Assembly (NCBI RefSeq): GCF_001757995.1
Contig: NZ_LXLV01000066.1
Span: forward strand, 81,346-145,345
DNA length: 64,000 nucleotides
Reading direction: 5' to 3'
From: Bacillus mycoides
GTDB lineage: Bacteria; Bacillota; Bacilli; Bacillales; Bacillaceae_G
Shown one piece after another: positions 27,253 to 39,953 of the stretch (within the stretch, counting starts at the first letter, position 1; every line of letters starts with the position of its first letter). Below the pieces are notes generated by a model that did no database searches, had not been told where the DNA came from, and saw only the letters and a list, made by a program, of their open reading frames with translations. The position numbers and the translations under genes are program-made.

Positions 27253-27753
27253 TTACTTCGCAGATTTAGCTGCTTCTAATGCTGCTTCATAGTTTGGATG
27301 GCTTGTACCTTCGCTTACGTATTCTACGTAAACTACTTTGTCATTGCTATCTACTACGAATACTGCACGAGCAAGTAAACGAAGTTCTTTCATTACTAAG
27401 CCGTAAGCTTCACCGAATGAAAGGTCACGGTGATCAGAAAGTGTCGCAACGTTTTCTAAACCGTTAGCTGCACACCAGCGTTTTTGAGCGAATGGTAAAT
27501 CAACGCTAATTGTTAATACTTTCGCATTTTCAATACCTGCTGCATCTTGGTTAAAACGACGTGTTTGTGCATCACACACACCTGTGTCGATTGAAGGTAC
27601 AACACTAATTAATTTCACTTCACCTTTGTATGTTTCTAAACTTACTGGAGATAAGTCATTTGCTAATACTTGGAAGTTAGGCGCTTGATCGCCAACTTTA
27701 ACTTCTGTTCCAACTAAAGTCATTGGGTTACCTTTAAAAGTTACATTTGCCAC
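27253..27753 (-). CDS. tpx: Thiol peroxidase
   Basis: A 166-residue atypical two-Cys peroxiredoxin that reduces peroxides with thioredoxin. The peroxidatic Cys is in [13 protein letters not shown] (about residue 60) and the resolving Cys in [11 protein letters not shown] (about 94). Single-gene unit with its own terminator. Confidence 0.96.
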   Translation of the reverse strand: MANVTFKGNPMTLVGTEVKVGDQAPNFQVLANDLSPVSLETYKGEVKLISVVPSIDTGVCDAQTRRFNQDAAGIENAKVLTISVDLPFAQKRWCAANGLENVATLSDHRDLSFGEAYGLVMKELRLLARAVFVVDSNDKVVYVEYVSEGTSHPNYEAALEAAKSAK

Positions 27754-27848
27754 TTAAAAATCCTCCCTTATTTAAACAAAATATGTACAATGTAAATGAT
27801 AGTTTGTCCCTATCGATAATGCAAATAAAATCGCTTTATTTACAAAAA

Positions 27849-27884
27849 AATAAAGAAGCTAATCCATTGATTAGCTTCTTTATT
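27849..27884. terminator. ytfJI terminator
   Basis: A 16-base perfect stem, AATAAAGAAGCTAATC / GATTAGCTTCTTTATT, with a four-base loop. Confidence 0.8.
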
Positions 27885-27886
27885 CC

Positions 27887-28282
27887 TTAAATTTGAAATT
27901 CTGGATCATCTTCTTTTCGTTTATCCATCATTTCTTTCACTTTATCAACAGCTTGTGGCGCTAATTCAATTATTTTGTCAATGACATGTGTTTGTTTATC
28001 TAAATGTAAAACTTTCACACCTTCTCCATTTATAACGAGAAAGGCAACAGGATTAATGGAAACTCCACCACCGCTACCTCCTCCAAATGGATGACGGCCT
28101 GAATGCTCTACTTTGCCAAATTCACTTCCACCAGCAGCAAATCCAAAACTTACTTTCGAAACGGTAAGAATTACACTTCCATCTGCTGCTTTAATCGGGT
28201 CACCAACAATTGTATTTACATCCGTCATTTGTTTTAAATGCTGCATTGCGGTTGTCATTAAACCTTGAATTGGATGGTCCAT
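27887..28282 (-). CDS. ytfJ: GerW-family sporulation protein YtfJ
   Basis: A 131-residue protein. The family core is visible as VGDPIKAADGSVILTVSKVS (about 26-45) and a glycine-rich SGGGSGGGVS-like stretch with INPVAFLVI. YtfJ/GerW is made in the forespore and linked to germination. It follows ytfI by 12 bases, so it is one operon. Confidence 0.9.
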   Translation of the reverse strand: MDHPIQGLMTTAMQHLKQMTDVNTIVGDPIKAADGSVILTVSKVSFGFAAGGSEFGKVEHSGRHPFGGGSGGGVSINPVAFLVINGEGVKVLHLDKQTHVIDKIIELAPQAVDKVKEMMDKRKEDDPEFQI

Positions 28283-28294
28283 TCTATATCCCCC

Positions 28295-28924
28295 CTATGC
28301 TTGAACAGATTTATCTGTCATACCAGACTTTTGTTTTCTCATAAACATGAGTAGTTTTACCGCTGTTTTCAAAGTACGAAATATATGAAAGGAAGCTGTC
28401 AATTCACATCTTGATGCAAATCCCTTCCCTTGAAAAACAGGTGTAATTTCAAATTCTGGTACGTCGACAATATGCATATATTGTCCTACAACTCCAGCAG
28501 CCATTCCTTTTGTCCCCCATGCATACCCAGTGACAATTCCAGTACTAGCCGCATCGCCTGCTCCAATTTGTGAATGCCACTTCCAACTATTGATTTTCAC
28601 TCGTTTGAGAAAATCTTTAACAATAGTATGAACTTCTTGAAGCTTTTTTATCAGTTCTCCAATGCTATCAAGTTGTGCCATAATTTTATTATCTATTCCG
28701 CCATCTTCCTCAGCTTTTTCGATTTTCTGCCCCGTCTTTTTCTGCTGTTTTTCAATTCTTTCCAATACATCAAACGTATATTGAATCATCCATATTTTCA
28801 CTTGAAATAAACATTGCTTTTCCATTTCTGAATATAAAAACGTCACCTTAAGCGATATTTTCGATAATAGTATTAGCAAAATAAAAAGTAGAAGAATTAT
28901 CATTCCAATTACGAGCCATTTCAT
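28295..28924 (-). CDS. ytfI: DUF2953 membrane protein YtfI
   Basis: A 209-residue protein with an N-terminal transmembrane segment (about 3-25) and a charged, helical linker (about 50-100). A conserved domain includes GAGDAASTGIVTGYAWG (about 124-140), the DUF2953 hallmark. Start ATG at 28924, nine bases after GAAAGG. Partner of ytfJ in spore formers. Function unknown. Confidence 0.82.
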   Translation of the reverse strand: MKWLVIGMIILLLFILLILLSKISLKVTFLYSEMEKQCLFQVKIWMIQYTFDVLERIEKQQKKTGQKIEKAEEDGGIDNKIMAQLDSIGELIKKLQEVHTIVKDFLKRVKINSWKWHSQIGAGDAASTGIVTGYAWGTKGMAAGVVGQYMHIVDVPEFEITPVFQGKGFASRCELTASFHIFRTLKTAVKLLMFMRKQKSGMTDKSVQA

Positions 28925-29137
28925 TCGTACCATCCTTTCACTCCATACCCATTATCGACAAGTTTATTCATCATTAAACAACCTTTGATAAAATTGAATA
29001 TAAAAATTTTTCTAAAAATAAAAAAGGGTTTTGATATTTTATATCGAAATATACTATTTGAGCATATTATTCAGAATACATTTTCATGATATGCAGCACT
29101 AAGACTAGAAAATTTAACTGCAGTGGAGGGATACATA

Positions 29138-29941
29138 ATGGCAAATCGTCGCAATTTATTTTTCTTTTATGGTGATGACAAAGTAACGCTCGTTGAAAAA
29201 ATGAAACCAGTATATCGTATTTTAGAGGAGAATGGATTTACCATATTAGATCATCCAAAAAATGCAAACGCTATCGTCAGCGTTGGAGATGATGGAACTT
29301 TCTTACAAGCCGTTCGTAAAACTGGCTTTAGAGAAGATTGCTTATACGCAGGTATTTCTACGAAAGATGAAATTTCTTTCTACTGCGATTTCCACATCGA
29401 TCACGTTGATACAGCCCTTCAAGAAATTACAAAAAACGAAATTGAAGTGCGAAAATATCCAACAATTAAAGTAGATGTAGATCACGGTACATCTTTCCAT
29501 TGTTTAAATGAATTTTCATTACGCTCTAGCATCATTAAAACATTTGTCGTAGATGTACACGTCGACAATTTACATTTTGAAACATTTAGAGGTGATGGAT
29601 TAGTTATCTCCACACCAACAGGCAGTACCGCTTACAATAAATCATTACATGGTGCAGTTGTCGATCCACTTATCCCATGTTTCCAAGTAAGCGAACTAGC
29701 ATCTTTAAATAACAACACATACCGTACACTCGGATCACCGTTCCTTTTAAATCACGAGCGTACGCTAACTTTAACCCTTAAACCAGATGGCAATGATTAT
29801 CCTGTTATCGGAATGGATAACGAAGCACTTAGCATTAAACAAGTGGAAAAAGCCGTTGTTCGTTTAAGCGATAAACAAATTAAAACTGTTAAATTAAAAA
29901 ACAATTCCTTCTGGGAAAAAGTACAGAGAACGTTTTTATAG
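29138..29941 (+). CDS. nadF: NAD kinase 2
   Basis: A 267-residue ATP-NAD kinase making NADP. The motif SVGDDGTFLQ (about 47-56) is the GGDGT-type phosphate loop, with Asp in place of the second Gly. STPTGSTAYNKSLHGA (about 155-170) is the second signature. Starts at ATG 29138, seven bases after GGAGGG. In B. subtilis the second NAD kinase (ytdI) occupies this position. Confidence 0.92.
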   Translation: MANRRNLFFFYGDDKVTLVEKMKPVYRILEENGFTILDHPKNANAIVSVGDDGTFLQAVRKTGFREDCLYAGISTKDEISFYCDFHIDHVDTALQEITKNEIEVRKYPTIKVDVDHGTSFHCLNEFSLRSSIIKTFVVDVHVDNLHFETFRGDGLVISTPTGSTAYNKSLHGAVVDPLIPCFQVSELASLNNNTYRTLGSPFLLNHERTLTLTLKPDGNDYPVIGMDNEALSIKQVEKAVVRLSDKQIKTVKLKNNSFWEKVQRTFL

Positions 29942-29947
29942 TAATCA

Positions 29948-29992
29948 AATAACCCTCGAATTATGGGATTTCCATAATTCGAGGGTTATTTA
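29948..29992 (+). terminator. NAD kinase terminator
   Basis: A 16-base perfect stem, AACCCTCGAATTATGG / CCATAATTCGAGGGTT, then ATTTATTTAT. Confidence 0.85.
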
Positions 29993-30049
29993 TTTATCAC
30001 ATGCAACTTAACGCTGTTTCACAAAATATTTTGGAACAGGACAACAGTA

Positions 30050-30142
30050 TATGAAATTATATCAACGATTTTTCGAATATATCTATCACAAGTCAAAATA
30101 TATCAACGATTTTACCCAAAATATCAATTTACCGACAAAAAT
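30050..30142 (-). repeat. Dispersed AATCGyTGATATATTT repeat, copy I
   Basis: On the minus strand GTCGGTAAATTGATATTTTG is followed by two AAATCGTTGATATA units (30096-30113 and 30054-30073). The same arrangement occurs at 54.7 kb. Confidence 0.65.
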
Positions 30143-30164
30143 TAACAATATCATCAACCTATCT

Positions 30165-30209
30165 AAAAAGAGGAAGCAGCACCAAAATGTATTTTCAGGC
30201 CGTTTCCTC
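30165..30209 (-). terminator. Possible ytcJ terminator
   Basis: GAGGAAAC / GCTTCCTC with a long loop, then U5 on the minus strand. Weak. Confidence 0.35.
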
Positions 30210-30215
30210 AAACTT

Positions 30216-31784
30216 TTAGACATCTTTTCTATAAACAATCTCCCCATCAATGACAGTCATTTCTGCTTGTACTTCTTTTATTTCTTCCGCATCAATTTCA
30301 AATATGTCGCGGGCTAATATCGTAAAATCTGCTTCATATCCTTTTGTAATTTGTCCTCGCTTTGCTTCTTTTCCAATTGCATACGCACTTCCTGTCGTAA
30401 ATAGAGAAACTGCCTCATATACTGTTAATCTTTCTTCTGGCATATAGCACACACCATCAATAAAGCTTCTACGTGTAACAGCACTATATATACCTAAAAA
30501 CGGATTCACTTGTTCAATTGGTGCATCAGATCCCCCGTTACAATGTAATCCTGCGTCCAGCAATGTCTTCCAAGCGTACGCGTAACGAAGACGATGTTCT
30601 CCTAGTTTTTCAATGACTGATGGAAAATCTGATGAAACAAAGACCGGTTGAATATCAATAATAGCTGGCAAGTGTTTCATTCTTTCAATCAACTCTTCAC
30701 GAGCTAGCTGGCAATGAATAATACGGTCACGTAATCCTTCTGCTGGTGGATATAATTCAAGCGCATCAATGACATATTCTAGCGATAAGTCACCGATTGT
30801 ATGAATCGCAACCGGCATATGTAAATCACGTGCTTTCTTCACTAACCCTGCAAGCTCTTCCCGTGAAAAAATCGCAACTCCATTCGTTTCCTGCGCATCT
30901 TCATACGGCTCACTTAATAAAGCGGTTCTTCCGCCGAAAGAACCGTCAGAAAAAATCTTCATCGCTCCAAATTCAATATAGTGCTCATTTCCATATTCTT
31001 TTCGTTCATTCGCTACTTCATGATGAACGAGCAAATGTGCTTTAAATGGCATTTCTTTTACAACGTGTGAAAACGCATTGTACGTTTTTTGAAAGCCACC
31101 ATAATAATTTAAGTCTTCCGTATGTCCGCCAACTAATCCGTATTGCCAGCAGTCTGAAATAGCTGTTTGCAGAGCACTTTGCAAATACGCTCCGTCTATT
31201 TCGGGCTGAACATGTTTAATTAACTCTTGTCCTTGCTCATATAAAAGTCCTGTTAATTTATTTAATGAGTCACGACCAATTTTTCCGCCCTTTGGATCTT
31301 GCGTCGTTTCCGTTATGTTCGCTTCTTGCAATATGTATGAATTCACCCATGTCACGTGGCGACAAACGCGCTTTAATAAAATCGGATGTTCTTTAGAAAT
31401 CTCATCTAAATCATGTACATGAACATGTTTTGTATCTGTAAAATTATTTTCATTCCATCCTTCTCCGATAATCCATGTTCCTTGTGGCGCTTCTTCTACT
31501 CGCTTCTTAACAAAGGTAAGCACTTCGCTATATGATGTACAATTTGATAAATCTAGACGAAGCAACCTCTCTCCATGCCCAATAAGATGCATATGGCTAT
31601 CAACGAGCCCCGGAATCATTGTTTTCCCCTCTAAATCGTATAACTTCTCCGCAAAATGTCGGCTCTCTAACTCTTCTTTATTCCCGCTATCCACAATGAT
31701 GCCATTTTCAACGTAAACAGCTTCCACTTTTTCGTTTTCTTCTCTCATTGTATAAATGGTTCCACCATACCAAATTTCCCCCAT
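30216..31784 (-). CDS. ytcJ: YtcJ-type amidohydrolase
   Basis: A 522-residue metal-dependent amidohydrolase of the amidohydrolase_3 type. Metal ligands are in DSHMHLIGHG (about 60-69), with later His residues in HLLVHHE and AIHTIGD, and NGGSDAPIEQ near 437-446. The substrate is unknown (possibly exoenzyme-regulating or amide compounds). The ATG at 31784 is nine bases after AAGGGGG; the ATG three codons earlier touches the site. Confidence 0.87.
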   Translation of the reverse strand: MGEIWYGGTIYTMREENEKVEAVYVENGIIVDSGNKEELESRHFAEKLYDLEGKTMIPGLVDSHMHLIGHGERLLRLDLSNCTSYSEVLTFVKKRVEEAPQGTWIIGEGWNENNFTDTKHVHVHDLDEISKEHPILLKRVCRHVTWVNSYILQEANITETTQDPKGGKIGRDSLNKLTGLLYEQGQELIKHVQPEIDGAYLQSALQTAISDCWQYGLVGGHTEDLNYYGGFQKTYNAFSHVVKEMPFKAHLLVHHEVANERKEYGNEHYIEFGAMKIFSDGSFGGRTALLSEPYEDAQETNGVAIFSREELAGLVKKARDLHMPVAIHTIGDLSLEYVIDALELYPPAEGLRDRIIHCQLAREELIERMKHLPAIIDIQPVFVSSDFPSVIEKLGEHRLRYAYAWKTLLDAGLHCNGGSDAPIEQVNPFLGIYSAVTRRSFIDGVCYMPEERLTVYEAVSLFTTGSAYAIGKEAKRGQITKGYEADFTILARDIFEIDAEEIKEVQAEMTVIDGEIVYRKDV

Positions 31785-31814
31785 ATATTTCATCCCCCTT
31801 ATTTTTATTGTATA

Positions 31815-31848
31815 GAAAAAAGCACCATTTCAAAACATGGTGCTTTTC
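31815..31848. terminator. Terminator after the VOC gene
   Basis: AAAAGCACCAT / ATGGTGCTTTT, eight-base loop. Confidence 0.75.
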
Positions 31849-31854
31849 TAAAAA

Positions 31855-32286
31855 TTACTTTTGTTCAGTAGTAGACGTTGTAACTTGCCATTCAATATTA
31901 AATTTATCTTTCAATTGTCCGTATGCTGGGCTCCAGAAAGTTTCTTGAAGTGGCATAATAACTTCTCCACCTTCTTGTAACTTATCGAATACTTCTTTCG
32001 CTTTTTCTGCATTACTAATTTGAATTGCGATTGTTACTTGAGATCCAATTGCATGCCCTTGACCTGGGAATGTATCAGAAATCATAAGTTCCGTATTACC
32101 AACTTTTAAAGTAGCATGTAAAACGCGCTCTTTTGCTTCAGCTGGAATCGGGTATTCTGGATTTTCAGGCATGTCACCAAAAGTTTGCATTACTTCTACC
32201 TTTGCGTCTAACGCCTCTTTGTAAAACTGTACAGCTTCTTGCCCACTACCATCTAAAACTAAGTACGGATTAATACCTAAAATCAT
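31855..32286 (-). CDS. PhnB/YjdN-like VOC protein
   Basis: A 143-residue vicinal-oxygen-chelate fold protein: NPYLVLDGSGQEAVQFYKEA at the start, then HATLKVGNTELMISD, and FWSPAYGQLKDKFNIEWQV at the end. This is the 3-demethylubiquinone methyltransferase-like (PhnB) subfamily, often without proven activity. Single gene. Confidence 0.82.
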   Translation of the reverse strand: MILGINPYLVLDGSGQEAVQFYKEALDAKVEVMQTFGDMPENPEYPIPAEAKERVLHATLKVGNTELMISDTFPGQGHAIGSQVTIAIQISNAEKAKEVFDKLQEGGEVIMPLQETFWSPAYGQLKDKFNIEWQVTTSTTEQK

Positions 32287-32389
32287 ACGGACACCTCATT
32301 TTTTAGTTTATAAAATCGAACTTATGTTCGTTTTTATCATATCATACGTTTTGCATTTCATTCAACTATTTACTTCCCTATTTTCAAAA

Positions 32390-33976
32390 TTATTTTGAAG
32401 GAAGCTCCATCTCTTGTTTTCTAAGTTCAATACGGCGAATTTTTCCGGAAATCGTTTTTGGTAGTTCATCTACAAATTCAATTTTGCGAGGGTATTTATA
32501 TGGTGCAGTCAGTTCTTTGACGTGTTGTTGAAGTACTGGAATCAATGTTTCTTCGTTCTTTTCTATATTCTCTCTTAACACGATAAATGCCTTCACGACA
32601 CTTCCGCGAATTTCATCAGGGCTTGCGACAACCGCACACTCTCTTACGTAAGGATGTTTTACAAGCGCATCTTCTACTTCAAACGGTCCGATTGTATAAC
32701 CAGAGCTAATAATAATATCATCACCGCGCCCTTCAAACCAGAAATAGCCGTCTTCATCCTTTTTCGCTTTATCACCGGTAATATAATAATCACCGCGGAA
32801 TTGCATCGCTGTGCGCTCATTGTCTTTATAATATTGTTTAAAGAGTGCTGGTGTTTCAATGTGAACTGCAATATCACCAACTTCTCCTACCTGCACCGGA
32901 ATACCTTCCTCATTTACGATATCAACATGGTTGCCTGGCGTCGGTTTTCCCATTGATCCTGGTCTAATGTCCATCCCTTTCATTATCCCAACGAGTAATG
33001 TGTTTTCCGTTTGCCCATAACCGTCTCTTACCGTAATATCAAAATGCCTTTGGAACGTTTCAATAACTTCTCTGTTTAACGGCTCACCAGCCGATACAGC
33101 GCTATGTAACGCTTCTAAATTGTACGCACTTAAGTCTTCTACCTTTGCCATTAATCTATACTCAGTCGGCGTACAACAGAGCACATTCACCTTATTATCA
33201 TCTAATAAATTTAAATATGTTTTTGGTTCAAATTTGCCGTTATATACAAATCCTGTTGCACCTGAACCGAGAGTTGCTAAAAATGGGCTCCAGATCCACT
33301 TTTGCCACCCAGGACTAGCTGTTGCCCATACAACATCATTCTCTTCAATTCCGAGCCAATTTGGGGCGCTCGTACGTAAATGAGCGTATGCCCACGCATG
33401 CGTATGAACGACACCTTTCGGATTTCCTGTCGTCCCTGACGTATAAGATAAAAAGACCATATCTTCTTTATCTGTCTTCGCCATTTCTAACATGTCACTT
33501 TCTGTTTCTAATGCTGTTTTTAAATTTTTCCAACCATCTACTGAACGCTCGCTCAAGACGAATTTTTGAAGAGATTCCACCGCTTCTACGCCGTCGAATT
33601 GTCCAATATACGGTTCGTAACTTACGATTGCTTTCACTTCTCCGTGCCCAATACGATACTCAATATCTTTTTTACGCAACATTTCTGAGCTTGGAATAAC
33701 GACAAATCCTGCTTTAATCGCAGCAATGTACGTCATGTAAGCTTCAATTAAGCGCGGCATCATAATAAGGAGCTTGTCCCCTTTTTGTAAACCACTTTTT
33801 ATAAAAGCGTTTCCAATTTTATTCGCGCCTTGCATTAATTCAAAATATGTAACCTCTCGTCTATTTCCGTTATCATCTTGCCAAATTAAAGCAAGCTTCT
33901 CTTTATCATTCGTATATTTCTCTATTTCCGAAACTAAATTATAAGACGGTGGCGCCAACAATTCCTCTCTCTTCAT
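32390..33976 (-). CDS. ytcI: AMP-forming acyl-CoA synthetase YtcI
   Basis: A 528-residue ANL-superfamily ligase. ATP motif YTSGTTGNPKG (about 178-188), adenylation motif DGYGQTE (about 317-323), and C-terminal PKTISGK with the catalytic, acylatable lysine at 512. Related to short and branched-chain acyl-CoA ligases. A near-perfect CodY box lies about 45 bases upstream. The lysine sits in the PX4GK context used by AcuA-type acetyltransferases. Confidence 0.88.
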   Translation of the reverse strand: MKREELLAPPSYNLVSEIEKYTNDKEKLALIWQDDNGNRREVTYFELMQGANKIGNAFIKSGLQKGDKLLIMMPRLIEAYMTYIAAIKAGFVVIPSSEMLRKKDIEYRIGHGEVKAIVSYEPYIGQFDGVEAVESLQKFVLSERSVDGWKNLKTALETESDMLEMAKTDKEDMVFLSYTSGTTGNPKGVVHTHAWAYAHLRTSAPNWLGIEENDVVWATASPGWQKWIWSPFLATLGSGATGFVYNGKFEPKTYLNLLDDNKVNVLCCTPTEYRLMAKVEDLSAYNLEALHSAVSAGEPLNREVIETFQRHFDITVRDGYGQTENTLLVGIMKGMDIRPGSMGKPTPGNHVDIVNEEGIPVQVGEVGDIAVHIETPALFKQYYKDNERTAMQFRGDYYITGDKAKKDEDGYFWFEGRGDDIIISSGYTIGPFEVEDALVKHPYVRECAVVASPDEIRGSVVKAFIVLRENIEKNEETLIPVLQQHVKELTAPYKYPRKIEFVDELPKTISGKIRRIELRKQEMELPSK

Positions 33977-34019
33977 ATAACATCCTCCTTTATTTCTATG
34001 CCTCCCTTATATAATAAAG

Positions 34020-34034
34020 AATTTTCAGTAAATT
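34020..34034. promoter_or_regulatory. CodY-box candidate before ytcI
   Basis: AATTTTCAGTAAATT matches the CodY consensus AATTTTCWGAAAATT at 14 of 15 positions. Confidence 0.55.
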
Positions 34035-34118
34035 TTGAACCCTCTTCTTTTGACAAATTTTTTATATTTATGTCGAACCGTTGAATAAATTTATATCGAT
34101 TTATCGATAAACAATGAC

Positions 34119-34150
34119 AAAAAAGAAAGAGCGGGAGAACCCGCTCTTTC
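34119..34150 (-). terminator. sspA-like gene terminator
   Basis: GAAAGAGCGGG / CCCGCTCTTTC with a four-base loop, then U6 on the minus strand. Confidence 0.85.
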
Positions 34151-34169
34151 TAAGCCATCGTATATGGGA

Positions 34170-34364
34170 TTATTTTTGGTAACCGCCTAATTGTTGCTCA
34201 GCTAGTGAAACTAGACGTTTAGTAATTTCGCCACCAACAGATCCGTTAGCGCGAGATGTTGCATCAGCTCCAAGTTGAACACCAAACTCTTGAGCGATTT
34301 CGTATTTCATTTGATCTAATGCTGCTTGAGCACCAGATACTGCTAATTTATTTGTGCTTGCCAT
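34170..34364 (-). CDS. sspA: Small acid-soluble spore protein, alpha/beta type
   Basis: A 64-residue spore DNA-protecting protein. It contains the germination-protease site [13 protein letters not shown] and the second conserved block [19 protein letters not shown]. It sits next to thiI, the sspA position in B. subtilis, though paralogue naming differs in this group. AAGGAGGTGAT precedes the ATG. Expected to be forespore-expressed. Confidence 0.92.
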   Translation of the reverse strand: MASTNKLAVSGAQAALDQMKYEIAQEFGVQLGADATSRANGSVGGEITKRLVSLAEQQLGGYQK

Positions 34365-34443
34365 GTTGTATCACCTCCTTGTGAGTATAGAGTGTGATAA
34401 ATAACATGACTTCATGCACATTTGAATGTGGTAATTTATGGGT

Positions 34444-35664
<1,221 letters not shown>

Positions 35665-36807
35665 TTACCTCATCACTTCATATAATTTTGGCATTGTCTC
35701 TTTAACAATACCTTCAAATTGTTTTACTTCTTCCATCGTGTTGTCTGGTGCTAGACTAATGCGAATCGCACTTGTAGCTGCGGCGTGCGGTACTCCCATT
35801 GACACTAGTACTCGGCTCACTTCATTTGCTTTTGAAGAACAAGCAGACTTCGTCGATACATATACACCATGCTCTTCTAAAGCATGAACGACTACTTCTG
35901 GTTTTAAACCGACAAATGATACATTTAAAATGTGCGGTGCCGCATATTCAAGTGATGTATTAATCGTTACAGCTTCCATCTCTTTAAAGAAACGGACTAG
36001 CTCTGTTTGTAAATTTTGCAAATGAACTACCTTTTCTTTCACTTGTTCCATCGTCATACGAAGTGCTTTCACCATCGCTACAATACCAGGTAAATTTTCT
36101 GTACCTGAACGATACTTGAGCTCTTGTTGACCACCTGATAAGATTGGATCTAATCTTACACCATCACGTACGTAAAGAAGACCTGTCCCCTTTACGCTAT
36201 GAAATTTATGTCCAGATATTGAACAAAGGTCAATATGAGAAGCGTATAAATCAAGTGGTACTTTTCCTATCCCTTGTACATGGTCCACGTGGAATCTTAT
36301 TTTCGGATAGTTCGATAATAATGTTCCAATTTCAGTAACGGGCTGAATCGCTCCAGTCTCATTGTTCACGTGAATAATTGACACAAGAATCGTATCTTCA
36401 CGAAGCGCTCGTTTTACATCTTCTACCGATACAACACCGTGCTCGTTAACCGGTAAATATGTTACATCAAAACCGAGATCTTCTAATTGTTTATATGCCT
36501 CAAACACAGACGCGTGTTCAATATTTGTTGTAATGATATGTTTGCCGCGCGAACGATTCCTCATCGCTATTCCTTTAATCGCAAGGTTATTCCCTTCCGT
36601 TCCACCCGATGTGAAAATAATTTCAGAAGGTTTAACGTGAAGGAGCTGTGCTGCAATCGTTCTCGATTGTGTTAATAGACGCTCTGCCTCTCCCCCAAGC
36701 GAATGAATAGAAGAAGGATTTCCAAAATATTTCCCCGCAACCGTTACATACGATTGAAGAGCTTCTGGATATGGCTTTGTCGTCGCACTATTATCAAAAT
36801 AGATCAT
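35665..36807 (-). CDS. nifZ: Cysteine desulfurase NifZ (IscS/NifS class)
   Basis: A 380-residue PLP enzyme making persulfide sulfur from cysteine. The PLP lysine is K201 in SGHKFHS, the catalytic Cys C323 in STKSACSSK. Start ATG at 36807 behind AAAGGGGAAG; 25 upstream codons lack a site. It is the dedicated donor for ThiI, whose gene follows. Confidence 0.93.
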   Translation of the reverse strand: MIYFDNSATTKPYPEALQSYVTVAGKYFGNPSSIHSLGGEAERLLTQSRTIAAQLLHVKPSEIIFTSGGTEGNNLAIKGIAMRNRSRGKHIITTNIEHASVFEAYKQLEDLGFDVTYLPVNEHGVVSVEDVKRALREDTILVSIIHVNNETGAIQPVTEIGTLLSNYPKIRFHVDHVQGIGKVPLDLYASHIDLCSISGHKFHSVKGTGLLYVRDGVRLDPILSGGQQELKYRSGTENLPGIVAMVKALRMTMEQVKEKVVHLQNLQTELVRFFKEMEAVTINTSLEYAAPHILNVSFVGLKPEVVVHALEEHGVYVSTKSACSSKANEVSRVLVSMGVPHAAATSAIRISLAPDNTMEEVKQFEGIVKETMPKLYEVMR

Positions 36808-36960
36808 CGTTCTTCCCCTTTCAGCGCTGTCACATCGTATAATCATATCATAAATACGTGTAATTACGCTAAAACTACTCAAAGGTTCCGTTATATTTTA
36901 AACGAACAACCTTACTGTATTCCGCTATTCATTATAGCAACATCGCCTTCAAAATTACAC

Positions 36961-38772
<1,812 letters not shown>

Positions 38773-38921
38773 CTATATTTAACAACTAACAATGTTCTAA
38801 TCATACCATGTAATGACGTGTTTTTGACCTAGTTTTTTTTAAAATTTCATGTTTCTTTAAATGTAAATGTATTATTTCTTAATATTCCGCTTATTCCATT
38901 CTCCACCCTCAAATGAATGCA

Positions 38922-39017
38922 ATAAAGTGAAACTTTAATCAGAGGGCGTTTTGTCCATCCCCTCTGATTATTAGCCTTCACCAATCGGACTTTTACGGGC
39001 AGTTAATGGGGGATAAA
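38922..39017 (+). repeat. bcr1 repeat, copy D (internally deleted, 96 bases)
   Basis: Both bcr1 ends are kept (ATAAAGTGAAAC... and ...GGGATAAA), but about 60 central bases are missing, joined at the short word GTT. The hairpin arms are CAGAGGG / CCCTCTG, a compensated change from the usual CAGTGGG / CCCACTG. The rest of the gap 38689-38921 is AT-rich and shows no other feature. Confidence 0.85.
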
Positions 39018-39829
39018 GAGCTCTCTTTCATATGAGAGACGAAATAAATCTTTCGCATTAGTGGTGGTTCTACAGAAATCGCACGCACGTTACCTTGCAT
39101 TACAGCTTGCTGTACAGCGGTTTCCGGAAGCAATGTTATACCAAGTCCAGCTCCTACCATCGCAATCATCGGTTCTGCATAAGATGTTTCAACCGCAATT
39201 ATTGGTTTCGCACCCATACATTGAAACACATGCATAATCATTTTCCTTACATCGCATATTTCTGGGTATACAATTAGCTTTTCATTTTGCAACTCTTCCA
39301 TTTGGATTACCCCTCTCGCTCTATACGGATGATCATTTGAAACAGCACAAACGATTTTTTCTTCCCGCATTTCTTTCATATACGTAGCGCCCTCTACTAC
39401 TGAATCGATGAACATCGCTTCAATTTTTCGCTCTTTAAATAACTCTATTAATACTTTCGTATGCTCAATTTGCCATTCTATTTCATATGTATCCTCTAAT
39501 AAGTCTTTACACTTTGATATGTAATGAGCCGCTAAACTCGGTAATATACCTATTGAAATTTTCCGCTTCTCTTGATATTCCTTCATTTCCGTTTTCACTG
39601 CATTTATTTGCTCCAAAATCGGTAACATTCTTTTTATAAATAACTCTCCAGCTTTTGTTAATTCTACCCCTTGAGCGGAACGTTTTAATAAAGTAACCTC
39701 TAAGTCAGCTTCTAATCTTTGAATTTGTTTACTAAGCGCTGGTTGTGAAATATGTAAAAGCTTACTCGCTTTTGATAAACTTCGCGTATGCTTTACTTCA
39801 ATAAACGATCGTACTGCCTCCAAATCCAT
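38993..39829 (-). CDS. LysR-family transcriptional regulator (end supplied by bcr1)
   Basis: A 278-residue LysR protein: winged HTH at 1-60 (SLSKASKLLHISQPALSKQIQRLE) and a type 2 periplasmic-binding-like sensor domain. The start ATG at 39829 follows AGAGGTG. The last codons, SPINCP and stop, lie inside bcr1 copy D, so the natural C-terminus has been replaced. It is divergent from the EamA transporter, its likely target. Inducer unknown. Confidence 0.85.
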   Translation of the reverse strand: MDLEAVRSFIEVKHTRSLSKASKLLHISQPALSKQIQRLEADLEVTLLKRSAQGVELTKAGELFIKRMLPILEQINAVKTEMKEYQEKRKISIGILPSLAAHYISKCKDLLEDTYEIEWQIEHTKVLIELFKERKIEAMFIDSVVEGATYMKEMREEKIVCAVSNDHPYRARGVIQMEELQNEKLIVYPEICDVRKMIMHVFQCMGAKPIIAVETSYAEPMIAMVGAGLGITLLPETAVQQAVMQGNVRAISVEPPLMRKIYFVSHMKESSLSPINCP

Positions 39830-39953
39830 CCTACACACCTCTAACAAAAAGTTATAACCGCCATAAAAAATCGATATTTCCTTCTACAAAGAATTACTCT
39901 TTATACTTATTTCATCAACTTACTATAACGAAATAGAAAGGAGAATGATACTC

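Noticed and set aside
29138-29941. Inactive NAD kinase because GGDGT reads GDDGT
   Set aside because: GDDGT occurs in functional Firmicute NAD kinases, and the other motifs are intact.
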